44,957 nt of DNA from Alphaproteobacteria bacterium (GCA_015231605.1 JADGBG010000004.1:1-44957); one strand, 5' to 3'; counted from the first letter of the stretch, positions 25,143 through 33,682 are shown. Numbers and translations: made by a program. Notes: generated from the sequence alone by a model not told the origin.

Positions 25143-26157
25143 ACTGTTCCTCACCCCGCTGAGAAAAAACGGCGTGGTCGTATCCGATCTGTCCAATGCC
25201 ATCGGCTCGGTCGTCTCGCGCGTGCGCGTGCTGATCATCAAGGCCGGCTACAGCGAAACCTTCGACCCGGACACCAGCGGCATCGTCAGTCTGGGCGACA
25301 TCGTGCGCTCGACCATCATCCTGAGCCTGTTGCCCCCGGTTCGTTATCACGTTTCCTGGGTGGTCGATGAATCCGGCGCCGCCCTGCTCGATCAGGTTTC
25401 TGAAATCGACCAGCTCATCCGGGTGACCTCGGCCACCTTGGATCAGATCACCCGGGGGACGTACGACATTGTCATCAACCTGGAAAAGTCGCCGAAGATC
25501 TGCCGGTTGGCCGAGAAGATCCAGGCCCGGGTTCACATCGGATTTCGCTATTGCGACATCAACGACCGCATCGACACGTTCCATGACGCGGACCATGTCC
25601 TGTCCATGACGACGGACCGGGAATTCAAGCGCCAGCAGAAAAAGTCTTGGTCGGAATTGTTGTTCGAAATGTTGGGGGCCGTCTATACCGATGCGCCCTA
25701 TTTGATGACGCCGCCCAGCGGCGAAGCCGATCTCTACGACTTCGGGCTGAACTGGCAGGTCGGAAAGAAGTTCCCCCTGAAAGGATGGCCCAAGGAGTTG
25801 TGGGACCAGCTGGATGTGTCGCTATCGAAAGATCATCGCGTATGCTGGCAGCAATCGACCAACGACCTGCACGGCTACATCAACTGGATCAATGCCTGCC
25901 GGGTGCTGATCACCAACGATTCCCTTGGTTTGCATCTTGCGCTGGGATTGGGGAAGAAGGTCGTGTCCATGTTCGGTCCCACCAGCATGGTGGAAATCCA
26001 CGACCACCCCAACATCATCAAGCTTCAGCCCGATGTGGACTGGTCATGCATTCCCTGTCTTGAAAGCCGCTGCTCTCGGGACGACATATGTATGGCGCAC
26101 ATTTCTCTCGAGCGGGTGCGCGACGCCGCTCTCGCCCTGTTGAACGGTTCTGCATAG
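25135..26157 (+). CDS. GT9-family (heptosyltransferase-like) glycosyltransferase
   Basis: The 340-residue protein has the GT9 plan. An N-terminal beta-alpha segment (RVRVLIIKAGYSETF, then LGDIVRSTIILSLLPP) is followed by the DIVINLEKSPKICRLAEKI region. The C-terminal donor domain has NDSLGLHLALGLGKK, VVSMFGPTSMVEIHDHP and the closing C-x2-C Cys group CIPCLESRC, with ICMAHIS, typical of heptosyltransferase-like proteins. Family members usually transfer heptose from ADP-heptose to lipopolysaccharide, but many act in other glycans. The start at 25135 overlaps the previous gene. It is followed by paralogue B of the radical SAM group after 5 bases. Confidence 0.8.
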   Translation: MTELFLTPLRKNGVVVSDLSNAIGSVVSRVRVLIIKAGYSETFDPDTSGIVSLGDIVRSTIILSLLPPVRYHVSWVVDESGAALLDQVSEIDQLIRVTSATLDQITRGTYDIVINLEKSPKICRLAEKIQARVHIGFRYCDINDRIDTFHDADHVLSMTTDREFKRQQKKSWSELLFEMLGAVYTDAPYLMTPPSGEADLYDFGLNWQVGKKFPLKGWPKELWDQLDVSLSKDHRVCWQQSTNDLHGYINWINACRVLITNDSLGLHLALGLGKKVVSMFGPTSMVEIHDHPNIIKLQPDVDWSCIPCLESRCSRDDICMAHISLERVRDAALALLNGSA

Positions 26158-26162
26158 GAAAA

Positions 26163-27230
26163 ATGGTCATGGACCAAAACCGACTTCTCATGGATGGAAC
26201 GAAAATCCAATACCATCTGGAAGCTCTGGCGAAATGGAAACGCGGCGAAACCGTCTATCCGATCTTGGTTGAAATCAGTCCGACCAACGGCTGCAACCAC
26301 GGCTGCACCTTCTGCGCCTACGATTACATCAACCGGGACAACACGTTCCTGGATGCCGACCGCCTGATGGCCGTTCTGGATGAGCTGCGCGAACTGGGGA
26401 CGAAGTCCCTTTTCTATTCCGGGGAGGGCGAACCGCTCCTGCACAAGCAGCTGACGGAAATCATTGGCCATGCCGCCGGGCTCGGGTTCAGCCAGGGGTT
26501 GAACACCAACGGAACGGCGCTGCTCGGCGAGACCATGACGTCCATCGTGCCCCACATGTCCTTTATCCGCTGTTCCATCAACGGCGCCACGGCAGAAGAG
26601 TACGCAGAGACGCATAGAACCAAACCAAAGCAATTCGACGACGTTCTCCGAAATCTTGAGGCCGCGGTAGCCTTCCGTGAACGGGAAGGGCTGGAGACCA
26701 CCATCGGCGTTCAGATGGTATATCTGGGGCAAAAGGTCGAGGACATCGTCGCCATGGGGCGGCGCATCAAATCCCTGGGGCTGAATTACTTTTCGGTCAA
26801 GCAGTTCAACGAACACCCCCGCAATCCCTTCAAAACGGATTTCGACAGACTCACCGACGACAATATCGGCCCGATCACGGCCCTTTCGGATGACGGGTTT
26901 CTGGCGACCGTGCGCACCGGCCTCCAAAGCGGACTGGAGAAAAGAACGTACAAACGATGTCTGGCGTTGCCGTTCTTTGCCGAAATCGTCGCCAACGGCG
27001 AGGTCTATGCCTGCGGCCCGCATCTGGGCGAGCCTGACTACTGCTATGGCAGCATCCACGACATGACCTTTACGCAAATGTGGGATCCGGCCAACCGCGC
27101 CAAGGTCACCAATTACATCGACGGCGTCGACGACCTGGATTGCGAATGCATGCCCAATTGCCGGCTGGACGCCTTGAACCGGTTCCTGTGGGAACTCGAA
27201 AATCCCCCGGCACACGTGAATTTCATCTGA
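26163..27230 (+). CDS. Radical SAM/SPASM-like protein, paralogue B
   Basis: The 355-residue protein is built like the gene at 20043. The N-terminal LLMDGTKIQYHLE precedes C44-x3-C48-x2-C51 (GCNHGCTFCAYDY). SGEGEPLLHK and LNTNG follow; the C-terminal part has RCLALP, YACGP and CMPNCRLDALNRFLWELE, ending in NPPAHVNFI. The start is 26163 or 26169; TAGGAAAA stands just before. It is co-directional with the GT9 gene upstream and a methyltransferase 10 bases downstream. The four paralogues probably act on related substrates, or in sequence, but nothing in the sequence names the substrate. Confidence 0.85.
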   Translation: MVMDQNRLLMDGTKIQYHLEALAKWKRGETVYPILVEISPTNGCNHGCTFCAYDYINRDNTFLDADRLMAVLDELRELGTKSLFYSGEGEPLLHKQLTEIIGHAAGLGFSQGLNTNGTALLGETMTSIVPHMSFIRCSINGATAEEYAETHRTKPKQFDDVLRNLEAAVAFREREGLETTIGVQMVYLGQKVEDIVAMGRRIKSLGLNYFSVKQFNEHPRNPFKTDFDRLTDDNIGPITALSDDGFLATVRTGLQSGLEKRTYKRCLALPFFAEIVANGEVYACGPHLGEPDYCYGSIHDMTFTQMWDPANRAKVTNYIDGVDDLDCECMPNCRLDALNRFLWELENPPAHVNFI

Positions 27231-27240
27231 GCGGCCGCCC

Positions 27241-28077
27241 ATGCAGATCACTTGCCCCACATGCGGTCCCGCCGCGCCCCGTAACGATTTCGGACGGAGG
27301 TCCGGTTTCGCCTTGGCGCGCTGCGGCGACTGCGGTCTGGTCTTTCTCGACCACGTCGACGAAACGGTCAACGACGCGTTCTTCCAGGACACCGCCAAGG
27401 ACAACGCCGTTCCGGCCCAGGAAAACGCCATCGAATATTGGAGCTTTCCAAACCTATACGAAAAGCACAGGCACGTTTTCGACGGCTTCTTCGATGAACG
27501 CCTGCGCCGCCTGCGCGCCCTGAAGCCGGAGATCCGGAACCTGTTGGACGTGGGGTGCGGTTACGGGCTTTTCCTAAACCACGTGAGTGGCGTGATCCCG
27601 GACGTGCAGGGGATTGAATTGGATCCGAACGTGGCCGACTACGCCCGCAAGGCGTATGGCCTGGAGATCGGCACCGCGCCGATCGAACGGTTTACGACCG
27701 ACCGGCATTTCGATGTCATCACCATGTGCGACGTCCTCGAACACCTGGCCGATCCCCTGCCGGTTCTGGAGAAATGCCGATCCCTGTTGACCGATGACGG
27801 CGTGCTGATGATCCAGGTCCCGAACATGCTGGGATTCAAGGTTCCCTACGGCCATAGCTGGGGCTTGCCTCACCACATCTGGCAGTTTTCGACGCCGAGC
27901 CTAAAGCGCATGTTGGAGAAAACGGGATTCCGCGTGGTCGCGCGGCATACCGGCGTGATGGGAGTCGTCGGCGTCTACGAACACGGTGGCCCCACCCTGG
28001 GCGATCGCCTGGCATGGTGGGCGGGCCGCCACTTGGGCATTGGCAACCGTCTGATGATGTTCGCTTGTCCTAGATGA
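27241..28077 (+). CDS. Class I SAM-dependent methyltransferase with N-terminal zinc ribbon
   Basis: The 278-residue protein begins with a Cys4 zinc-ribbon-type element (CPTC at residues 5-8, then CGDC about 20 residues later). The methyltransferase domain shows motif I LLDVGCGYGLFLNHV, the acidic loop QGIELDPNVA, and FDVITMCDVLEHLADPLPVL. This resembles Methyltransf_23-type sugar or small-molecule methyltransferases. It is the last gene of the plus-strand run. Its stop overlaps the tail of the convergent minus-strand radical SAM gene by eight bases, so the two operons meet here without a terminator. Confidence 0.82.
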   Translation: MQITCPTCGPAAPRNDFGRRSGFALARCGDCGLVFLDHVDETVNDAFFQDTAKDNAVPAQENAIEYWSFPNLYEKHRHVFDGFFDERLRRLRALKPEIRNLLDVGCGYGLFLNHVSGVIPDVQGIELDPNVADYARKAYGLEIGTAPIERFTTDRHFDVITMCDVLEHLADPLPVLEKCRSLLTDDGVLMIQVPNMLGFKVPYGHSWGLPHHIWQFSTPSLKRMLEKTGFRVVARHTGVMGVVGVYEHGGPTLGDRLAWWAGRHLGIGNRLMMFACPR

Positions 28078-29164
28078 AATCGACGTGCCGCGGCGGGTTC
28101 TTCAGGGACCAGAGCAGTTTGTTGATGTTGTGATGGCGACAGTGCTTCATGCACGAATGAACATCGAGGCTGGTTTCAATCCGTTCGATCACGTCGTTTT
28201 TCAGTTTACCCGTCCAGATTTCTGCAAACGAGTTTTCGTACAGACTGCCGTAACTGAAATCGGGTTCCCCATAAAATCCGCAACAGGTATAAATGCGCCC
28301 GTCCGCCAAAACGTAGGCAAGAAAAGGCAGGCCGAGACAGCGGTCATACGAACGGCTTCCGTCATCGTCGAAATTGTTGCGCCGGATGATCACCTGGAAA
28401 TCGTCGGTGGCGAGGGATTCGGCTTTCCGGAACTGCTCCTCGCACTCCAAATGAATCTGGGGGCGGATGGAGAAGTCATTCATATTCTGCTCGGCGAACC
28501 GTTTCACCGTGAAATAGCTGGCGCCGGCATCCTTCGCTTTTTGCGCCAGCGCCACGATTTCGTGTTTGTTCTCTTCCAAGAGGATCTGCTGGATGCCGAT
28601 GGTGCAGGCCAGACCGTGGCGTCTCTTGAACGCGGAGGCGTCGGCGATGTTTTGGAATACGGTGTCGAAGTCCCTCGGCTTGGTCTTGTGGATGGCGCTG
28701 TAGGTTTCCGCCGTGCCGGCGGCGACGCTGACGCGCATCCATTCCAGGTGCGGCAGAACACGAGTCATGGTTTCGCGTTTTAAATGCACGCCGTTTGTAT
28801 TCAACGCCATGCTCATCCCGGCTTGCGCACCGGCTTCGATGGCGTCGGGCAGCCGCCGGTTCAGCAAAGGTTCGCCATCGCCCGCGAACAGAATGCTTTT
28901 CACCCCACATGCGGCGGCGTCGCGCAGCAGCTTGATCATCACGTCGCCGTCGAGAAAGCCTTTTCGCTCCGGCTTGTAGTCGACGATGCAGAACGTGCAG
29001 CGGTGGTTGCAGGCACCGGCGGGGGAGATGTCCAGATGAATCGGAAAAATGGCTTCGCCCCGCGCCCAGGCCGCGAGGCGCTCGGTATGGTGCATGAGCT
29101 TGGTGCCGTCGATAAACAGCGGGGAGGCCTGGGAGACTGGTTTGTTCATGGGTCCGCTCGACAT
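28070..29164 (-). CDS. Radical SAM/SPASM-like protein, paralogue C
   Basis: The 364-residue protein shows all marks of the local paralogue group. LFIDGTKLMHHTERL is followed by C52-x3-C56-x2-C59 (ACNHRCTFCIVDYKPERK), then FAGDGEPLLN and LNTNG. The C-terminal Cys set has RCLGLP, YTCCGFYG and CMKHCRHHNINKLLWSLK, ending NPPRHVDFI. Compared with paralogue A, the GEGEP element reads GDGEP. The start at 29164 or the second ATG at 29149 are both possible. It is the last gene of the minus-strand operon that begins at 33608, and it faces the plus-strand methyltransferase. Confidence 0.85.
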   Translation of the reverse strand: MSSGPMNKPVSQASPLFIDGTKLMHHTERLAAWARGEAIFPIHLDISPAGACNHRCTFCIVDYKPERKGFLDGDVMIKLLRDAAACGVKSILFAGDGEPLLNRRLPDAIEAGAQAGMSMALNTNGVHLKRETMTRVLPHLEWMRVSVAAGTAETYSAIHKTKPRDFDTVFQNIADASAFKRRHGLACTIGIQQILLEENKHEIVALAQKAKDAGASYFTVKRFAEQNMNDFSIRPQIHLECEEQFRKAESLATDDFQVIIRRNNFDDDGSRSYDRCLGLPFLAYVLADGRIYTCCGFYGEPDFSYGSLYENSFAEIWTGKLKNDVIERIETSLDVHSCMKHCRHHNINKLLWSLKNPPRHVDFI

Positions 29165-29229
29165 GGTTCACCCGGTCCGTTTGGGGAACCGAACGGTGAA
29201 TGTTCCGACCGCGATTTTCCCGTCTACCG

Positions 29230-30963
29230 TCATGCCACATCCTGGGTGGCGTGCACGAACCCGCGGGTCAATTCACGGTACTCGTTGAAGTACATGCGCT
29301 GTCCACCCTGGCCCGACACCAGCCTGTCGGCGATCATTTCGGGAAACTCGTATCCCGCATGATAGGTTTTCCGGCAGGTCACGATGACGGCGTCGTAGGT
29401 GTTCTGGCGCAACCGGTCGTACTGTTCCGTGGTCAGGCTGTTGACGTGAAAGAATTTGTCTTCGACCGTGAACACCTCGCCGTTGGTCGTGGCCGGCGTG
29501 AATGGGTTGTTCTTGCGGTCGGGCACGAGGATATCCAGTTGGGTGTCCGGATAAACGGCCCGGAAGTCGTTGATCGCATCCTGGAACTGGTCGTTTCTCA
29601 CGCTCCGCAGCAGCAGAATGCGCTTGGGCGTCACCCCAAGCCTTTCCATCTGCGTTCCAATATCGTCGCGTTCCAGGACATTGCGCACCTTTTGCGATTC
29701 CGCCAGTGCCCGCTTCATCAACTCGTAGTCCACGCCTTTGATTTTCTCGCTGTCGGGATAGCGGCTGTATTCTTCCCAGGGACGGTCGATCAAAAGGCCC
29801 TTGCGTTCGCAGTAGGTGTACAGACCGGTCCCCGGCGTCGGGGTGAAGAACGAGCACAGATACACATACGGACGGATCTGCTGCATCATCGACACGGTCT
29901 GCCAGGCTTCTTCCTCGGTTTCGGTGGGGATGCCGAACATGTAGTTGGCGATGATGTTGATGCCGTAGCGGTGACAGATTTCGGCGGCGGTCAGGTTCTG
30001 CTCGCGCGTGGTGTGCTTGCCCAAGAACTTCAAAACCCGGTCGCTGCCGCTTTCGAATCCGATGGACAACGCGATGCAGCCGCTCTTGCTCATGCGCTCG
30101 ATCATGTCCTCGTTTTGGCAGATGATGTCGGACCGCGCTTGGCAGGACCATTTCAGATCGATCCCGTTGGCGTCCAGCTGATCGCAGAAAGCGAAGATCC
30201 AGTCCCGCTCCTGGGTTAGGCAGTCGTCTTGGAACATGGTGCTTTTCAGGCCGAAGCGGTCAACGAGGATCTTGATTTCCTCGATCACGTTTTCCGGTGA
30301 GCGGTTGCGCACGCCGCCGAACATCAGCCGTTCGGCGGGCTGGCAGAAGGTGCAGTGGTACAGGCATCCGCGTCCCGCGACCAGCGTCATGAAGGGTTTC
30401 GGCAAAAGATTGATGACGGGTTGCTCCTCGAAGGCGAACAGGTCGCGGTCGAAGAAAGGCAGGTCGTCAAGATTCGCCGCCGGCTCGCCCCGGATCACGC
30501 CCTTGGGCGGCGGGGTGTCGCCGTCCAGGTCGCGCACCAGCTTGAGAATGGAGATTTCGCCTTCCGCCGTGATGATGTAGTCGAACAGCTCTTCCTTCAC
30601 GACTTCGTCGGTCATCAGCGTCACGTGCGGCCCGCCGCCGACGATGGGGCTGTCGGGCGTCAGGGCGCGCAAACGCTCGATGCACTGCTTGACCACGCCG
30701 TAGTTGACGGTCAAGACGCTCAGTCCGAACAGGACGGTTTCGCCGCCGACAAGGGCGGCGCGAACCCGTTCGTCGAAATCTTCCCAGCCGGACAGGCGGC
30801 GCAGGTCGATCAGACCCACCTCGACGCCGTTCTTCTTGAGGTTGGCGCTCATCAGGGCCATGCCCGGATGAGGCCAGGTTTCCGTCGTTACGCCCGCTGA
30901 CTCCTGGTTCTTGAAGCCGACGCCGCACGAAATACCCGGATAGATGAAAACGACTTTGACCAT
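29230..30963 (-). CDS. Cobalamin-binding-type radical SAM protein with extra C-terminal domain
   Basis: The 577-residue protein is a class B type radical SAM enzyme. The N-terminal 140 residues form a B12-binding-type fold (VKVVFIYPGISCGVG, then PIVGGGPHVTLMTDE). The radical SAM core has C200-x3-C204-x2-C207 (GRGCLYHCTFCQ), then STMFQDDCLTQERDW and LSIGFESGSDRVLKFLGK. Relatives include BchE-like cyclases and radical methylases. The last 150 residues (KRILLLRSVRNDQFQDAI, then TQLDILVPDRKNNPF) are not part of the normal core and look like the first half of a GT9-type glycosyltransferase fold. The ATG at 30963 has GAGGAAGGA in front. The enzyme may methylate or rearrange an intermediate of the same pathway. 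Confidence 0.82.
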   Translation of the reverse strand: MVKVVFIYPGISCGVGFKNQESAGVTTETWPHPGMALMSANLKKNGVEVGLIDLRRLSGWEDFDERVRAALVGGETVLFGLSVLTVNYGVVKQCIERLRALTPDSPIVGGGPHVTLMTDEVVKEELFDYIITAEGEISILKLVRDLDGDTPPPKGVIRGEPAANLDDLPFFDRDLFAFEEQPVINLLPKPFMTLVAGRGCLYHCTFCQPAERLMFGGVRNRSPENVIEEIKILVDRFGLKSTMFQDDCLTQERDWIFAFCDQLDANGIDLKWSCQARSDIICQNEDMIERMSKSGCIALSIGFESGSDRVLKFLGKHTTREQNLTAAEICHRYGINIIANYMFGIPTETEEEAWQTVSMMQQIRPYVYLCSFFTPTPGTGLYTYCERKGLLIDRPWEEYSRYPDSEKIKGVDYELMKRALAESQKVRNVLERDDIGTQMERLGVTPKRILLLRSVRNDQFQDAINDFRAVYPDTQLDILVPDRKNNPFTPATTNGEVFTVEDKFFHVNSLTTEQYDRLRQNTYDAVIVTCRKTYHAGYEFPEMIADRLVSGQGGQRMYFNEYRELTRGFVHATQDVA

Positions 30964-31014
30964 GGTTCCATTCCTTCCTCGTTCTGAGGGCGATCTGGTT
31001 TCATATGGGAACGC

Positions 31015-31980
31015 TCAGGTTCCGGCTTCGCTGGCGGCCTGCAACGCCGTCAACACGGTGTCCGAGACGGCCGGGCCGTTGGCGAACGCCAAGTTGGCCG
31101 CGACGTGTTCCGCCGTTCGCATGCCCGGTATGACGCACGAAACGCCGTCCAGCGCCAAGGAGAACGACAGGGCGGCGTCGCCAACCTTGACGCCGTTCCT
31201 CGCGCAAATGTCCTCGACACGCGCGCGCCGGTCGAGATCCGCCTTGTGACGAGGAGAATCCGCCGACCAGTCCCGCCGCACGTCGTCGTCCCCATAACGC
31301 CGCGTGGCGTCGAAGGCGTTGGACAAAATCCCCCGCCCAAATGGCGAAGCGACCAGAACCCCGAGGTTCCGTTCGCGGACTTGGGCATGGATCGTGTCCG
31401 CAAAACGGTTAAAGAAGAGATTGTAGTACACTTCCACGACTTCAATCGTGGGGTCGTCCAGATACGGAGCGGCGTTGTCGAAGCTTGCCGCGACGGACAG
31501 GCCCGTGTGCCGGGCCAGACCTTCCCGTTTCATGACGGAGAGCGCCTCGCTCGCGCCCTGCCAGGCCTCGGCCGAGGTCGGCACGACATGAACCAGAAAG
31601 ATGTCCACGGCTTCGCGCTTGAGGCGTTTCAGGCTGCGCTTGAGGGCGGCGATCAGGTGCTCGCGCGACACGTCCACGCACGTTCCGTCGCGCCCATCCG
31701 GTATGTATCCCGCCTTGGTGACGATCTGGGCCTCGGGCGTGGTGGCCAGGGCCGCACCCAGATAATGTTCCGCGCGACCTAGGCCATAGAAATCCGCCGT
31801 ATCGAACAGCGTGACGCCGCCGTCCAGGGCCTGCTTGATGGTGGCGAGGGCTTGGTCCTCGGAAACCTCGCCATAACCAAAGGGGCGTCCCGCGATGTTC
31901 AGCGCGCCGGCCAGCGGCCAGGTGCCCATGCCCACTTCCGAAACGGTCAATCCGGTTTTTCCCAGGGCGCGATGGCGCAT
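31015..31980 (-). CDS. Aldo/keto reductase
   Basis: The 321-residue protein has the full aldo/keto reductase plan with catalytic tetrad Asp60, Tyr65 (LFDTADFYGLGRAEHYLG), Lys89 (IVTKAGYIPDG) and His131 (VDIFLVHVVPTS). VLVASPFGRGILSN and GVSCVIPGMRTAEHVAANL form the NADP-binding end. The length is normal. In sugar pathways such enzymes reduce keto-sugars or aldehydes, which would suit the radical SAM products, but the substrate is unknown. GGAG stands eight bases before the ATG. It lies between a radical SAM gene (22 bases upstream) and the cobalamin-type gene (51 bases downstream). Confidence 0.9.
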   Translation of the reverse strand: MRHRALGKTGLTVSEVGMGTWPLAGALNIAGRPFGYGEVSEDQALATIKQALDGGVTLFDTADFYGLGRAEHYLGAALATTPEAQIVTKAGYIPDGRDGTCVDVSREHLIAALKRSLKRLKREAVDIFLVHVVPTSAEAWQGASEALSVMKREGLARHTGLSVAASFDNAAPYLDDPTIEVVEVYYNLFFNRFADTIHAQVRERNLGVLVASPFGRGILSNAFDATRRYGDDDVRRDWSADSPRHKADLDRRARVEDICARNGVKVGDAALSFSLALDGVSCVIPGMRTAEHVAANLAFANGPAVSDTVLTALQAASEAGT

Positions 31981-32001
31981 AAGCGAAACTCCTGCCCCGG
32001 T

Positions 32002-33057
32002 TCAAATGAAGTTGACGTGATCGGGCGGGTTGCGAAGCGACCACAGAAAGCGGTTGATCGAATTGTGCCGACAGATGGGTTCGCAGGTCGTGAAGTCCTG
32101 ATGGTGCTCCACACGCTTTTGAATGGCGGCCTTGATCTCGCTGTTCCAGATTGCCGGAAAGTCCTGATCGCGCAGGTTGCCGTAGCAGTAATCCTTGTTG
32201 CCCCAGAAGCCGTTGCAGGTATAGACGCCACCGTCTTCGCCGACCATGGCGATGAACGGCAAGCCCAGGCATTGTCCGTAATCGCGTTTGTGCACTTGTT
32301 CGAACTGATCCATGCGAATTTCGACATGAAAACCGTCGGTGCTGAGTTCGCGCAGGGCGTCGAGGACGTCGCGGCACTGTTCAAACAGGCGCACGTCGGC
32401 GCGAAAGTCGTTGCGCACGTTCTGGCTGGGCGGCTTGACCACCATGTAATCGAAGCCGCTGTCCTTGAGGATTTTCGCCAGATTGACGGCGACGCCGGCG
32501 TTGTCCCGCATCAGGCAGAACACCGCGCCCAAGGTGACCTTGAGAGTCCTTTGCGCCTTGATCCGCCCCGCCATGGCGAGATTGGCGGTCAACGCGTCCC
32601 AGTCGCTTTCCTTGGTGCGATGAAGTTTGGCGTAGGTTTCCCGGGAGCCGCCGAGAATGCTGAACCGCATCCAGGTCAACGCGGGCAGGGCGACGTGCAG
32701 ACTTTGTTCGTCGAGCAGGACGCCGTTGGTCGATACCGCCATGTCGGTTCCGTTCTCGGACGCTATGGCGATGGCTTCCGGGGTCGCCTCGTTGAGAAAC
32801 GGTTCACCCGTGCCGGCGACGAATGCGCTCTTGACGCCGCATCGCCCAATGTCCCGGGCGAGTTTGCGGAACAGGTCGCCGTCAAGCTTGGGACCCTTGT
32901 GGCCAAGGTAATCGACGTAGCAGTGAACGCAACGGTGGTTGCACCGGCCGATGGGGCTGATGTCCAGGTGAATGGGAAAGAACGGCTCCCCGCTTTGCCA
33001 CTTCACCAATTCATCGAGGTGGTGGTGCAGCTTGTGACCCGACAGCTGGAGCGACAT
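32002..33057 (-). CDS. Radical SAM/SPASM-like protein, paralogue D
   Basis: The 351-residue protein starts LQLSGHKLHHHLDELVKW, the group's N-terminal signature with DGTK changed to SGHK. C39-x3-C43-x2-C46 follows (RCNHRCVHCYVDYLG), then VAGTGEPFLNE and VSTNGV. The C-terminal set has QCLGLP, YTCNGFWG and CEPICRHNSINRFLWSLR, ending NPPDHVNFI. It is the most diverged of the four at its N-terminus. Its ATG overlaps the TGA of the TIGR04076-like gene (TGATG), with GAGGACG six bases upstream, so the two proteins are made together. The longer frame to 33111 lies within the neighbour gene and is not supported. Confidence 0.85.
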   Translation of the reverse strand: MSLQLSGHKLHHHLDELVKWQSGEPFFPIHLDISPIGRCNHRCVHCYVDYLGHKGPKLDGDLFRKLARDIGRCGVKSAFVAGTGEPFLNEATPEAIAIASENGTDMAVSTNGVLLDEQSLHVALPALTWMRFSILGGSRETYAKLHRTKESDWDALTANLAMAGRIKAQRTLKVTLGAVFCLMRDNAGVAVNLAKILKDSGFDYMVVKPPSQNVRNDFRADVRLFEQCRDVLDALRELSTDGFHVEIRMDQFEQVHKRDYGQCLGLPFIAMVGEDGGVYTCNGFWGNKDYCYGNLRDQDFPAIWNSEIKAAIQKRVEHHQDFTTCEPICRHNSINRFLWSLRNPPDHVNFI

Positions 33058-33608
33058 CACACGTCCTCTTTCGCGATTTTGAAAGTCACGTTGTTGTTGT
33101 TGTCGGGGCATACGCCGATGAATTCATGCCCTTGGGGCAGAAATTGGCTTTGTCCACCGTTGAGGAAGCTGCTCAGGTACGGGAAGAGCTGGTTGAACGC
33201 CGCGGGGCAGAAGCCATTGCCGTCACCTTGGTTGACCTCGAACGTCTCGCCCCCGCCATGGGGACAGTCGCAGCGGATCGCGCCGGGTATGTCGACCGCG
33301 TCGTTGATGCCGTCGACGCTCACGCGGACGTGAAAACGTCCCTCGGCATCGATTTCCCGATGAATGTCGAGAATGCGCGGGGACGACAGCGCCGGGCATT
33401 GCGCGTACACGTGGTCTGGGTTGTCCTTCATCCAGTCGAACTCCACCTTGTGCAACATGCCCAGGATGTAGGGGTACGCGGTGAAGTAGGCATGAAGGCA
33501 CAGGCCTTCGGGCGCGAGGTCCTGAAGGCGGAAACGTTCGCCGACGGTGCGGTGATACTTACAGCCCCCACTGATGTGGGTGAGCGTCACATTTGGCGTG
33601 GATACCAT
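33057..33608 (-). CDS. Duplicated TIGR04076-like small protein
   Basis: The 183-residue protein contains two copies of a TIGR04076-like pattern. Copy 1 has CKYHRTVGERFRLQDLAPEG, then LCLHAYFTAYPYILGMLHKV and AQCPALSSPRILDIHRE. Copy 2 has CDCPHGGGETFEVNQGDG, then GFCPAAFNQLFPYLSSFLNG and GVCPDNNNNVTFKI. In each copy the order Cys...GE-F...G-C-x2-A-F...YP/FPYL...CP...N is kept. The biochemical function of the family is not known to me. The protein is first in the minus-strand operon and is translationally coupled to radical SAM paralogue D, so it may be its partner, substrate or carrier. A sigma-70-like promoter lies about 75-100 bases upstream. Confidence 0.65.
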   Translation of the reverse strand: MVSTPNVTLTHISGGCKYHRTVGERFRLQDLAPEGLCLHAYFTAYPYILGMLHKVEFDWMKDNPDHVYAQCPALSSPRILDIHREIDAEGRFHVRVSVDGINDAVDIPGAIRCDCPHGGGETFEVNQGDGNGFCPAAFNQLFPYLSSFLNGGQSQFLPQGHEFIGVCPDNNNNVTFKIAKEDV

Positions 33609-33682
33609 TTTCTCTGATCTCCCAGGCTATGCCGTAAGGGACGGGGCATTGCGCTTCTGCGGTTCCTTCGTCCCCCTGCCAT

